From contig NZ_CP108106.1 in NCBI RefSeq assembly GCF_041435195.1, positions 434,001 to 498,000 of the forward strand: 64,000 nucleotides of DNA. The letters run 5' to 3'. Origin of the DNA: Streptomyces sp. NBC_00224. Its GTDB lineage: Bacteria; Actinomycetota; Actinomycetes; Streptomycetales; Streptomycetaceae. Shown piece by piece: positions 56,352 through 64,000 of this stretch (position 1 is the first letter of the stretch; each line of letters opens with the position of its first letter). Both the position numbers and the translations under genes were made by a program. The notes under the pieces are model-generated. The model ran no database searches and was not told the origin of the DNA. It was given only the letters and a program-made list of their open reading frames with translations.

Positions 56352-58070
56352 TTAGTACACGTCGCGGTAGGTGTTCCAGCCGCCGCCGAGCTTCACGCGG
56401 GACTCGAAGCCGCCGTAGCCGTTGGAGGTGTAGCGGAACAGCTCGCCGCGGGAGTTGGTGGCGAGGAGGTCGGCGCGGCCGTCGCCGTTGAGGTCGCCGG
56501 GGGCGGCGAGGTTCTTGAACTGCTGCCAGCCACCGCCGACGTACACGCGGGACTTGAACGGCGAGGTGGACACACCCGTTCCCGGGTAGAGGTAGAGCTT
56601 GCCGTCGCCGGTGCGGGCCACGATGTCCGCGAGGCCGTCTCCGGTGAGGTCACCGGCACCGACGATCTTGTCGTAGGCGTTCCAGCCGCCGCCGACCTTC
56701 AGGCGGGAGGCGAAGCCGGTGCCCGTCCCGTTGCCGCGCTGCAGCCACAGGGTGCCGGAGCCGTCGCGGGCCAGCAGGTCGCCCTGACCGTCGTTGTTCA
56801 GGTCGCCGGGACCGATGACGAGGTTGTAGCGGCTCCAGCCGGCGCTGACCCCGTTGCTTTCGTTGTAGAGCCAGTTGTCGGCGATCTCCAGCAGTTCCGG
56901 CTGGCCGTTGGCGTCGAGCGAGGAGGCGAACCGGATGTCGGCGCCCGCCCAGCCCCCGCTGTCGCCCGCCTGCTGGCGGCTGCCCAGCTGGCCGTTGTTC
57001 AGGGCGGGGTAGTAGAACAGCGTGCCCTGGGTGTTGCGGGCCAGGATCTCGCTCTTGCCGGTGAAGGGATTGGCGCTCGACGTGTTGAACGAGGACGCGA
57101 TGTTCCAGCCGTCGCCCCACTTGCGCCGGTCCTGGAAGTTGCCCTTGCCGTCGGCGAGGTACATGTAGGCCGTGCCGTTCTGGGCACGGCCGTAGAGGTC
57201 CGCGTGGCCGTCACCGTTGACGTCGTCGATGCTGAAGAGTTGGTTGTACGTGTTCCAGCCGCCGCCGAGCTTGACCCGGCTCGTGAGCGGGGCGGCGGCG
57301 TTGCCGGTGCCGGCGTAGAAGTACAGGTCTCCGCCGGGTGTGCGGGTCAGGACGTCGGCGATGCCGTCGCCGTTGACGTCGTTCGCGCCGAGCAGCTGGT
57401 CGTAGGCCTGCCAGCCGCCGCCGACCTTGACCTTGGCGGCGAACGGGTCGCCGCCCGCGTTCCCGGTGCCGGGGTAGAGGTACAGGTCGCCGCCCGGGGT
57501 GCGGGCCAGCAGGTCGGGCTTGCCGTCCCCGGTGACGTCGCCGGGGGCGATGAGCTTGTTGTACGCGTTCCAGCCGCCGCTCGACCAGCCGGGGATGCCT
57601 GCGGAGGTGGTGGTCGCCTCCGCGTACAGGGCGATGGTGCCGTTCGACGACAGCGCCAGCACGTCGGGGCGCCCGTCGCCGGTGAGGTCGCCCGGTGTGA
57701 TGACGTCCTTCAGCCACTCGTTCTCGCGGTACGGGAACGCGTATTCCGACTCGTCCGCCCCCTTGAACTGCTGCAGCCACCACTTGCCGCTGGGCGTGCG
57801 GTAGAGGAGCTCGGAGACGCCGTTGCCGTCCAGGTCGAACCGGGGCTTGACCGCGCCGACTGCTGCCGCCCCGGTCAGGCGGTGGCCGGTCCTGCCGGGG
57901 AGGGTCCCCGAAGGGTGGGCGGGCTCGGGCTGGGCGGGAACGGCTGCCGTGTGAGGCGCCACCGGTGCCCCATCGGCCGACGCCGTGCCGGACAGAAGCA
58001 TCCCGGCCGACAGGGCGAGGGCGGTGCAGGCCGCGAGACGGCCGGTGCGCAGGGCGCGCGAAGAAGACAA
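56352..58070 (-). CDS. Secreted FG-GAP/VCBS repeat protein, 572 aa
   Basis: Start chosen at TTG 58070, with GGGGGGAAA at proper spacing; in-frame sequence further upstream is not signal-like. Signal peptide (about 1-33), then at least eight blades with Ca-binding loops of the type DLTGDGRPDVLA, DVTGDGKPDLLAR, DVNGDGIADVLTR, DLNNDGQGDLLAR, spaced by GGGWNxY motifs. It should fold as a beta-propeller-like extracellular protein; there is no catalytic domain and no anchor. Role unknown. Divergent from a smaller relative at 58.6 kb. Confidence 0.88.
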   Translation of the reverse strand: MSSSRALRTGRLAACTALALSAGMLLSGTASADGAPVAPHTAAVPAQPEPAHPSGTLPGRTGHRLTGAAAVGAVKPRFDLDGNGVSELLYRTPSGKWWLQQFKGADESEYAFPYRENEWLKDVITPGDLTGDGRPDVLALSSNGTIALYAEATTTSAGIPGWSSGGWNAYNKLIAPGDVTGDGKPDLLARTPGGDLYLYPGTGNAGGDPFAAKVKVGGGWQAYDQLLGANDVNGDGIADVLTRTPGGDLYFYAGTGNAAAPLTSRVKLGGGWNTYNQLFSIDDVNGDGHADLYGRAQNGTAYMYLADGKGNFQDRRKWGDGWNIASSFNTSSANPFTGKSEILARNTQGTLFYYPALNNGQLGSRQQAGDSGGWAGADIRFASSLDANGQPELLEIADNWLYNESNGVSAGWSRYNLVIGPGDLNNDGQGDLLARDGSGTLWLQRGNGTGTGFASRLKVGGGWNAYDKIVGAGDLTGDGLADIVARTGDGKLYLYPGTGVSTSPFKSRVYVGGGWQQFKNLAAPGDLNGDGRADLLATNSRGELFRYTSNGYGGFESRVKLGGGWNTYRDVY

Positions 58071-58634
58071 AATTTCCCCCCAGGGAATACACGGGTGAAA
58101 CCGGGTCGGATCCGCCACGGCTCACGAGGCGAGCGGAGCGCACAGAAGCACTCCTGGCGGACCGCATGGCGCGTCGCCGCAGACGCCAGGTCCATGTGCG
58201 GCCGCGCGCAGAAATACCAAATCCCCCCGGAAATGTGAATGCAGCATACAGCCGACACACAGGTAGTTGAAGGGAATACCGAGCCGTAAGGGCCGCACGG
58301 CCGGCGAGGACCGCCCGGAGGGCACCCGGCCAGGATATTGGGGGTATCGCCGGCGGGCAGGGCGCCCGGGGCGGAGTCGTAGAAACTGATGCGGCTTGGC
58401 CCAGCGTTGCGTATCCCGGCCACGATCCACCACGGGCGCACGTCATCCTCCTTGGCCGTGCACGCTGCCGTACGACGGCCTCCGCCCTGGCGACCCCTGC
58501 CGCTCTGGCGTGTTCGCCTGCGTGAACATCAGGGAACCCGTGTGTGTGGCACGTGAAGGCCCTGTATAGAGTGCACGGCGTATAGCGCGGTACAGACCAA
58601 TCGCGCCCATTCACGACAGCCGGGGGGCTTGTTC
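58071..58634. promoter_or_regulatory. Divergent region between two FG-GAP genes
   Basis: 564 bp with no convincing gene, carrying the promoters of both genes. AT-richer TATAGAGT and TATAGCG near 58565-58585 could be -10-like elements for the right-hand gene. No inverted repeat of note. Confidence 0.4.
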
Positions 58635-59567
58635 ATGAAGTTCATTCCACGCGCACTGGCCGCGACCGCCATCGCCACGGTGATGGCTGCCACCGCCGCT
58701 ACCGCGTTCGCGGCCGGGAACCCGACCGACGCCAGGGAACTGCGCGCCCAGGCCGATGCCCAGCACCGCGCCCACGGCTCCCAGGGTCTTGCCGCTCCGC
58801 GCGCCGCCGCGAAGAAGCGTGTGGAGACGCCCACGTTCTCGATGACGGCCGTCGACAAGAAGTCCGGCAACCTCTACCTGTACTTCGCGGACCGCCAGGG
58901 CGGCTTCGACAAGCGCTACGACGTCGGGGTCGGCTATGACTTCGAGGCGTTCCAGGGCCACGTCGACAACGACAAGGACGGCTACGGCGAGAGCACCTGG
59001 CACGTCGACAAGTCGGGCCTGCTGTCGTACACGTACCACGTCTCGGAACTGACGCTGGACACCAAGGACATCGGTGGCGGCTGGCAGATCTACGACAAGG
59101 TCCTCTTTCCCGGCAACCTCGCCGGTGCGGGCGAGGCCGACATCATCGCCCGTGACAAGGCGGGGGTGCTGTGGCTCTACCTCGGCTACGCGGACGGCCG
59201 CGTGACCGCCCGCACGAAGATCGGCGGCGGGTGGGGGCAGTACACCGAGATCGCCGGACAGGGCGACCTGGACGGCGACGGTTTCACCGACATCGTCGCC
59301 CGTGACAAGGCCGGTGTGCTCTGGTTCTACAAGGGCAGCGGCGACCGCAACGACCCGTTCAACCAGCGCACGAGGATCGGCGGCGGCTGGAACACCTACA
59401 ACCGCATCCTCTCCGTCGGCGACCTCGACAACGACGGCCGCACCGACCTCGCCGCCCGCGGCAACGACGGCACGCTGTGGCGCTACTCCGGCAACGGCGA
59501 CAGCGCCGACCCGTTCGACAACCGCGTCAAGATCGGCTGGGGCTACAACATCTACAACCTGATCTGA
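58635..59567 (+). CDS. Secreted FG-GAP repeat protein, 310 aa
   Basis: From ATG 58635 (GGGGGG ribosome site; TTG 58629 also in frame). Signal peptide (about 1-28), a spacer, then a different first blade (FADRQGGFDKRYDVGVGYDF) and calcium-loop blades GNLAGAGEADIIARDKAG, GDLDGDGFTDIVARDKAG and GDLDNDGRTDLAARGNDG with GGGW.TY motifs as in its divergent neighbour. No enzyme domain. The two are probably paralogues serving a related surface or extracellular role. Confidence 0.87.
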   Translation: MKFIPRALAATAIATVMAATAATAFAAGNPTDARELRAQADAQHRAHGSQGLAAPRAAAKKRVETPTFSMTAVDKKSGNLYLYFADRQGGFDKRYDVGVGYDFEAFQGHVDNDKDGYGESTWHVDKSGLLSYTYHVSELTLDTKDIGGGWQIYDKVLFPGNLAGAGEADIIARDKAGVLWLYLGYADGRVTARTKIGGGWGQYTEIAGQGDLDGDGFTDIVARDKAGVLWFYKGSGDRNDPFNQRTRIGGGWNTYNRILSVGDLDNDGRTDLAARGNDGTLWRYSGNGDSADPFDNRVKIGWGYNIYNLI

Positions 59568-59580
59568 CCGGAGTGGGCAG

Positions 59581-59739
59581 GTGCCGTGCTGCCACGACTT
59601 CACCGGCGACGGCCGCGGTGACCTGCTCGCCCGCGACAGCAGCGGAACCCTGTACTGCTACGACGGCACCAGCAGCGGCCAGCCCGCCTCCCGTGCTCGG
59701 ATCGGTGGCGGCTGGAACACCTACAACACCCTGTTCTAG
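59581..59739 (+). pseudogene. Extra FG-GAP blade remnant
   Basis: From GTG 59581, 52 codons encode one further blade (CHDFTGDGRGDLLARDSSG, ARIGGGWNTYNTLF) and stop. It is the normal C-terminal end of such proteins and lies 13 nt after the previous stop in another frame, so it is either the lost end of that protein or the remainder of a third paralogue. Confidence 0.6.
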
Positions 59740-60477
59740 ACGCTGCGTTGCAGCCGGCGGTGCGCTCGGCCAGGATCCGGCTGGGCGCACCGCTGTTTGC
59801 AACGCGCCCGTCGAGCGGACGGAGACGAGCGCTCCGGCCTCCCGGCGACCGTGCCGAGTCCGCTGCCGAGCCGCGCGGGCGCCCGGCGAACACGACGAAG
59901 CGGACGGCGGCGCCGGGAAGTGAAGCGGCGATAGTCGGTGGACCGCCGTGCCCGTCGGTCCCGGCGGCAGCTGGGGCGGTTCAGACAGGCAGCTGCCAGC
60001 GAGGCCCGTCCGGGGATCCCAGCAGATGGTCTGCTGCTCTGCAGTCGCGGTCATTCCGAACTCCGTGAGCTCGGGTACTCCTGCTGCCTGCCAGGTCTAC
60101 AGCGCTACTTCGACCTGGTCCCGCAGGCGCAGCAGGCCGTGCTGGTAGACGGTCCATCCGCCTGTTGTCTTGAGTCCATGCCTGTGATCCGGTGGCGCCG
60201 TCCCGCAGGATCACACCGCTCCCACTGCGGTTGTGTTCCAGGCGGCACGGCCTGTACATCTGCCAGCCGCCGATGTTGGCGGGCTATGACCACGGCCCTG
60301 CCCTGGAGGTCCGCAAGAAGACGGCTGCGGACTTCCTTCTGGGAGATCAGCGCGTCATCGCCCTGGTCACGATCGCTCGCGGCCGCCAAGGCGGCCGGGC
60401 ACGCACAGCGGCTCCCCCGACTCCCGTAGCCGGGGCCCGGAAGACGTGCCACAACAGTGCATCGCCGTCTCAGGGCA
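59740..60477. other. Long stretch without an assignable gene
   Basis: About 740 bp in which only a + strand frame near 60240-60360 (reading LYICQPPMLAGYDHGPALEV) has some protein character. It has no convincing start and no family. No repeats or RNA features recognised. Confidence 0.35.
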
Positions 60478-60675
60478 TCAGCGGGGTACACGGGCGTCGT
60501 TGCGGATCCTGGCGGCAGTGTCGGCGTTCTCACCGAAGCTGACCCCGGTGCCTCCGTTGCGCAGTGCCCCGGGGTCGAAGACGGCGACTTCGCCGTAGGT
60601 GTAGTGATCGGCCCACACGCAGATGGGAGTCGTGATGATGTACTGATTCGCGAGCTGTCTTCGCGAAGTGCGAAG
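60478..60675 (-). pseudogene. C-terminal fragment of an unknown protein cut by the dinB unit
   Basis: The minus-strand frame entering from the dinB border reads NQYIITTPICVWADHYTYGE, VAVFDPGALRNGGTGVSFGE and ends ARIRNDARVPR. It resembles the ends of Streptomyces hypothetical proteins. It has no start, and homology with the other dinB copy stops exactly where it begins, so the duplicated unit landed inside this gene. Confidence 0.5.
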
Positions 60676-61260
60676 CTAAGTCTTGATTGGTGCGGCCGTC
60701 CTGGCGGCCTGCTCGATCTTCGCGCAGTGGGCTGTACGGGCTTCCTCGTCGGTCTGCGTCTCGTGTTCGGCGCGCAACCCGGTCCGGCCGTCGAGGCCCT
60801 CGCGCAGGATATCGGCGTGCCCGGTATGCCGGGTGGACTCGCCGAGGACATGGGCCATGACGGCGAACAGGTTTGTGTTGGGATAAGGCTCCGGCCACCA
60901 CGGCACGTGGCCGGGGGCGTCGAGGGGAAGCTCGTTGATCGTCGCGTCCGAGTGTTCCCACGTGCGCCGGTAGAACCCGATGATCTGATCGCGGGTCTCG
61001 TCCTCGGTCGCCCACTGATCGCTGCCGTCGGAGTCCTGCCACCGGGGCAGCGGTTGCGGGGAAGGGCGGTCGAAGACCTCGCCGAAGTACCTGGCCTCGA
61101 CGGTGGCCACGTGTTTGACCAGGCCGAGGAGGTTGGTCCCGGTCGCTGTCAAAGGCCGGCGGGCGTCGTATTCGGACAAGCCGTCGAGTTTCCAGAGCAG
61201 CGCCTTGCGGTCCCGCCGCAGTCTCCCGTGCAGGTTGTCTTTCGCGAATTCATCGATCAT
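60676..61260 (-). CDS. DinB/DUF664 family protein, copy D
   Basis: 194 residues from ATG 61260, 97% identical to the protein at 17898-18482. The five changes (Asp/Gly, Glu/Asp, Glu/Ala, His/Tyr and Thr/Ser) avoid the metal-binding histidines in LVKHVATVEARYF and ESTRHTGHADILRE. Both copies are intact, so selection or a very recent duplication is likely. Its upstream side is the transposase tail and IS terminus. Confidence 0.88.
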   Translation of the reverse strand: MIDEFAKDNLHGRLRRDRKALLWKLDGLSEYDARRPLTATGTNLLGLVKHVATVEARYFGEVFDRPSPQPLPRWQDSDGSDQWATEDETRDQIIGFYRRTWEHSDATINELPLDAPGHVPWWPEPYPNTNLFAVMAHVLGESTRHTGHADILREGLDGRTGLRAEHETQTDEEARTAHCAKIEQAARTAAPIKT

Positions 61261-61268
61261 GCGGCATG

Positions 61269-61394
61269 AGCCTGCCATGGGCTGCTCGTGGTCTCAAGAT
61301 CCCGTACGTGGTCCGCAACGACTGGCAGAGCCGAGGCCCGGCCATGGCCGCCGCCCTGACCGGCTACAAGAAGCTCGCGAAACGTGCCACGTGA
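61269..61394 (+). pseudogene. IS5-family transposase C-terminal remnant
   Basis: Divergent from dinB copy D, about 40 codons read VVRNDWQSRGPAMAAALTGY then KKLAKRAT and stop within the IS terminus. It corresponds to the remnant at 17764-17889. Confidence 0.7.
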
Positions 61395-61485
61395 GACACC
61401 CTCCAAGGCATCACCGCCATTCTCGCCGCCACGGTAGTGCGGTTGCCCCGCCCAGTGGAGCAGCAGGGCAACCGCCGTGGAAGGG

Positions 61486-61896
61486 TCAGCGCCAGTCGAA
61501 GGAATAGCGGTTGGCCACCCGGTCGAACGATGCGTCGATCCGGCGCGGAGGAAGACTGAACTCTTCCTCGGCCCAACGGCACATCGCCACCGGGACACCC
61601 TCCTCCTGGAAGTCCGACTCGACGTAGGACATCCGGTGGATGACTACGGTGGCAGGGGCGCCCCCCACGCTGTCCGACACCTCGGAGGCGACCGCCGCGA
61701 GGCCGTCACGCAATCCCGTCTTGACGGCTTCGTCGAGTCCGGAAGCCGTTTCCTCGAAGGCGATCCACACAGGCACCTCGGCGGACACGCGCTCGCCTTC
61801 CGACGGCTCTCCGTGGACAACCTGCGCGGTCAGCGAAATCCTGACGCCCCAGGGCCCTTTCAGGAGCTTGTAGATGTAGGTTCTGGATTCTGTCAT
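61486..61896 (-). CDS. Probable immunity protein for the adjacent toxin
   Basis: 136 residues, acidic, no signal peptide. Starts MTESRTYIYKLLKGPWGVRI and contains EVPVWIAFEETASGLDEAVK and an aromatic C-terminus. I do not recognise its family. Its ATG overlaps the toxin stop (TGATG) and it follows the toxin tip directly, the classic place of an immunity gene, which would bind and neutralise the C-terminal toxin domain in the producing cell. Function inferred from context only. Confidence 0.6.
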   Translation of the reverse strand: MTESRTYIYKLLKGPWGVRISLTAQVVHGEPSEGERVSAEVPVWIAFEETASGLDEAVKTGLRDGLAAVASEVSDSVGGAPATVVIHRMSYVESDFQEEGVPVAMCRWAEEEFSLPPRRIDASFDRVANRYSFDWR

Positions 61897-64000
61897 CAGT
61901 CGAATTTCAGGATGAGGAAGACCGTGGACGCGAAGTAGTTCTCCGTGCCCTTGGCCGTCGGTCGGGTGATGTAACTCAGGCCGTGGTTGGGTTTCCCGTC
62001 CCACAGGAGACTGTACTTTTCCATGAACTCCGTCGCGGCGTCGTCCGACATAAGGCCCAGGTGGGCCTGCGGGAGCGTGGCCAGGGCCACGTTGCTGATC
62101 GTGAACCGCATGATCTCGGAGCCCGGCTTGTTGGCCGCGTAGGCCACGGCCTCGGCCCGGCTCCCCCATGCATAGACGCCGGGGCCGAAGTGTGCCCGGT
62201 GCGGCTCGGTCGGGAACGGGTGGCCGCCGGCCCGGAGTCGAGCCGCGTCGGCCTTGTCCTGGACGGTGAAGAACTCGGTCTCGCCGCACACGATGTCCTT
62301 CACCGCGTCCTTCGCGCCGCCGCTGCGGGTGAGCCTGGCGACCCCCTTGCCCTTGGGCTTCGGCTTGTCCCGGTCGCAGTCCGGAATCTTCTTCTGCACC
62401 CGCTCGACGGCTTCCTCGACCTTCTTGAACCGCTTCTTCGCCGCGGCGATCTTGTCGAGGAACTTGTTGATGCCCCAAATGGCCTTCGTGATCTTCGGGA
62501 GCTTGCTGCCGATCTTGAGCAGCTTGCCGGGCCCGATGTTCTGGACGATCGCCCAGAGGCACGTCGGGATGTCGGGGTCGTCGATGCACGCCTTGATGTC
62601 CTCCAGGAAGAGCTCGACCAGGAGCTCGGCGCCGTTCTCCATCAAGTAGTCGATGAGGTCCTTGCCCGAGAGGTCCTTGGCCTCCTCGTACTGCTCGCGG
62701 GTGAGATTGAGCTCCTTGAGCGCCTGGTCCAGTTCCGAGCCCGACGCGGGCACGTCATGGGCCTCCGAGGCCTTCCGGGCGGCTTCCTCGCGAGCCTTGC
62801 GCTCCTGATCGCGCTGGTACTGCTCGGCGTTCTTGGCCGCCTCGTCGGCTTCCTTGGCGTAGGTGTCGGCGTTCTTCGCCGCCGTCTCCGCGGACTTGGC
62901 GTGCTCCTCGGCGGAATCGGCCAGCCTGCCCGCGTCGGCGGCGTCCTTCTCCGCCTGCTTGGCCGCGCCCTGGGCGATGGCCGCTTGCTTCTCCGCCGTG
63001 GTGGCGGCGCTGTTGGCGGCGGCGGCCTCGTTCTCCGCCCGGGTGGCGGCGTCGCGGGCGCGCTGGGCCTCCGCCTCGGCAGTGGTGGCAGCGTTACGGG
63101 CCGCGTTCGCGTCCGCGTACGCGTCGTTGGCCGCCTGGCGGGCGTCACGGGCGTCCGTTTGCGCCTGAGCGTCTGCCTCGTTGGCGCGGGCTGCGGCCGC
63201 ACGGGCCTGCGCTGCCTCCTCGGCCGCCTGGGCCGCCGACTTGAGGGCGTCGGCGGAGGAACGGGCCGCGTCCGCAGACGAGCGCGCCGCGTTGGCTGCG
63301 GCCTTGAAGGCCGGTGCCACCTGGGCGTTGGCACGGCTCGCCGCCGCCTCGGCGGCCTCGGCGGCCTTGACCGCCTCGTTCGCCTTGGCCTCGGCCGACT
63401 TGACCTGCTCCGCGCCCATCTCCAAGGCGGCTTTGGCCACCGCTGCGGCGAAGTCCGCGTCGAGGTCCTGGCCGGAGAAGGGAGCCGTCAGCTCGATGGC
63501 CGAGTTCGCCGGATCGGCGATACCCGCGGCCGTCGAACGCGCCGACATCGACGCCTGAACCGCGACCGTGGCCTGGATCTGCGCCATCGCCGCCTCACGG
63601 TTGGCGCCATCCGCCTCGTCCTTCGTACGGTTGGCCGCCTGCAGGGCACCATTCGCCTCGACTGCCGCGAGACCCGCCAGGCGGGCCGCTTCGTGCGCGG
63701 CCATGCCCGCACGGGCTTCCTGAGCCGTCGCCTCGGCAGCCTTGTGGTCGGCCCGCAGGGCGGCGGCGTGCGTGGCCGACGCCTCGTAAGCGGCCTTCGT
63801 CGCGGCCTGATTGGCGGCGGCAGCGGCGGCCTCCGCCTTGTTCGCCGCCTCGTTCGCCCGCGCGGCATGCGCGGACGCCTCGGCGGCCGCGGCCCGCGCA
63901 CGGGCGGCGGCACCGTCAGCCGCGATGGCGGCGGAGCGCGACCGCATGGCCGCACCGCTCGCCTCGTCGGCGGCGGTACGGGCCCGCCCGGCAGCCTGGC
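61896..64000 (-). CDS. Polymorphic toxin, Ala-rich coiled coil with putative ADP-ribosyltransferase tip (5' end outside window)
   Basis: The frame is open to the window edge, so the start lies beyond 64000; about 700 residues are seen. Roughly 430 residues of Ala/Glu/Lys-rich helical repeats (AAAARAAAAEA-like) form a long coiled coil. A pre-toxin segment follows (LFLEDIKACIDDPDIPTCLW, IGSKLPKITKAIWGINKFLD), then a final domain of about 135 residues with ETEFFTVQDKADAARLRAGG and FGPGVYAWGSRAEAVAYAAN, which resembles the FG.G.Y...eqA..YA core of DUF3990/RES-like ADP-ribosyltransferases. It would be exported and delivered to competitors, with the following gene as immunity. Confidence 0.75.
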   Translation of the reverse strand, partial: QAAGRARTAADEASGAAMRSRSAAIAADGAAARARAAAAEASAHAARANEAANKAEAAAAAANQAATKAAYEASATHAAALRADHKAAEATAQEARAGMAAHEAARLAGLAAVEANGALQAANRTKDEADGANREAAMAQIQATVAVQASMSARSTAAGIADPANSAIELTAPFSGQDLDADFAAAVAKAALEMGAEQVKSAEAKANEAVKAAEAAEAAASRANAQVAPAFKAAANAARSSADAARSSADALKSAAQAAEEAAQARAAAARANEADAQAQTDARDARQAANDAYADANAARNAATTAEAEAQRARDAATRAENEAAAANSAATTAEKQAAIAQGAAKQAEKDAADAGRLADSAEEHAKSAETAAKNADTYAKEADEAAKNAEQYQRDQERKAREEAARKASEAHDVPASGSELDQALKELNLTREQYEEAKDLSGKDLIDYLMENGAELLVELFLEDIKACIDDPDIPTCLWAIVQNIGPGKLLKIGSKLPKITKAIWGINKFLDKIAAAKKRFKKVEEAVERVQKKIPDCDRDKPKPKGKGVARLTRSGGAKDAVKDIVCGETEFFTVQDKADAARLRAGGHPFPTEPHRAHFGPGVYAWGSRAEAVAYAANKPGSEIMRFTISNVALATLPQAHLGLMSDDAATEFMEKYSLLWDGKPNHGLSYITRPTAKGTENYFASTVFLILKFD

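Larger units (their letters stand above)
60676..61403. repeat. 728-bp inverted duplication, copy 2 (dinB + IS end)
   Basis: Inverted relative to 17755-18482 and of identical length. It ends at the IS terminus CACGTGAGACACCCTC (61388-61403), which equals the right end of the intact IS. The left end is the CTTAG of the dinB stop, with no IS terminus there. Confidence 0.85.

Overview
The window looks like a chromosomal segment, probably a chromosome arm, of a Streptomyces or close relative. The evidence is very high G+C with strong third-position G/C bias, many GTG starts, secreted proteins with long Tat/Sec-type leaders, families typical of the genus (DUF5954, DUF6000, PucR-type regulators, CU044_2847/Trypco1), CebR-type operators, and a rare TTA codon in one operon. 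It contains no rRNA, tRNA or CRISPR array that I can see.

Layout. 1-31 kb is accessory and heavily eroded. Intact genes (an LmeA-like DUF2993 protein, a GDSL lipase, an M4 metalloprotease, RidA, an SLT lytic enzyme, a PucR regulator divergent from a secreted lipase, DUF6000, a P450, DUF5954, a GNAT enzyme, a small ricin-type lectin) alternate with broken ones: ISL3, IS21, IS5 and Tn3 transposases, a response regulator/histidine kinase pair, an AlkZ-like winged-helix protein, a TIM-barrel protein and an integrase tail. Four DinB/DUF664 genes lie here and at 61 kb. Two are 728-bp near-identical inverted copies that share an IS5-family end, and the other two sit between an IS5 transposase remnant and a shared 22-bp IS-end-like repeat. 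At 19.4-21.6 kb is a three-gene operon that I read as an SdpABC-like peptide toxin system with an unusual Cys-rich precursor candidate.

31-50 kb is a plant-polysaccharide island: GH48, GH12 and GH9 cellulases, each with CBM2; a GH3 glycosidase co-transcribed with a bxlEFG-like sugar ABC transporter; a divergent LacI regulator; GH10-CBM2 xylanase; and a CBM13-GH62 arabinofuranosidase followed by a second GH10 xylanase. The exact CebR palindrome TGGGAGCGCTCCCA, or a close variant, precedes the GH48, GH12, GH9 and GH62 genes. CGAA/TTCG boxes precede the transporter and the GH10 xylanase, so cellobiose and xylobiose control appear interleaved. The secreted enzymes would release oligosaccharides, the ABC transporter import them and the cytoplasmic GH3 finish hydrolysis.

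50-64 kb carries conflict and secreted systems: a Trypco1 protein with a trypsin-nSTAND1 ATPase, a quinone oxidoreductase, a PIMT-like methyltransferase of the kind seen in ATP-grasp RiPP loci coupled to a short GTHG-containing ORF, two divergent FG-GAP repeat proteins, and at the right edge a large Ala-rich polymorphic toxin (5' end outside the window) with a putative ADP-ribosyltransferase tip, overlapping a probable immunity gene.
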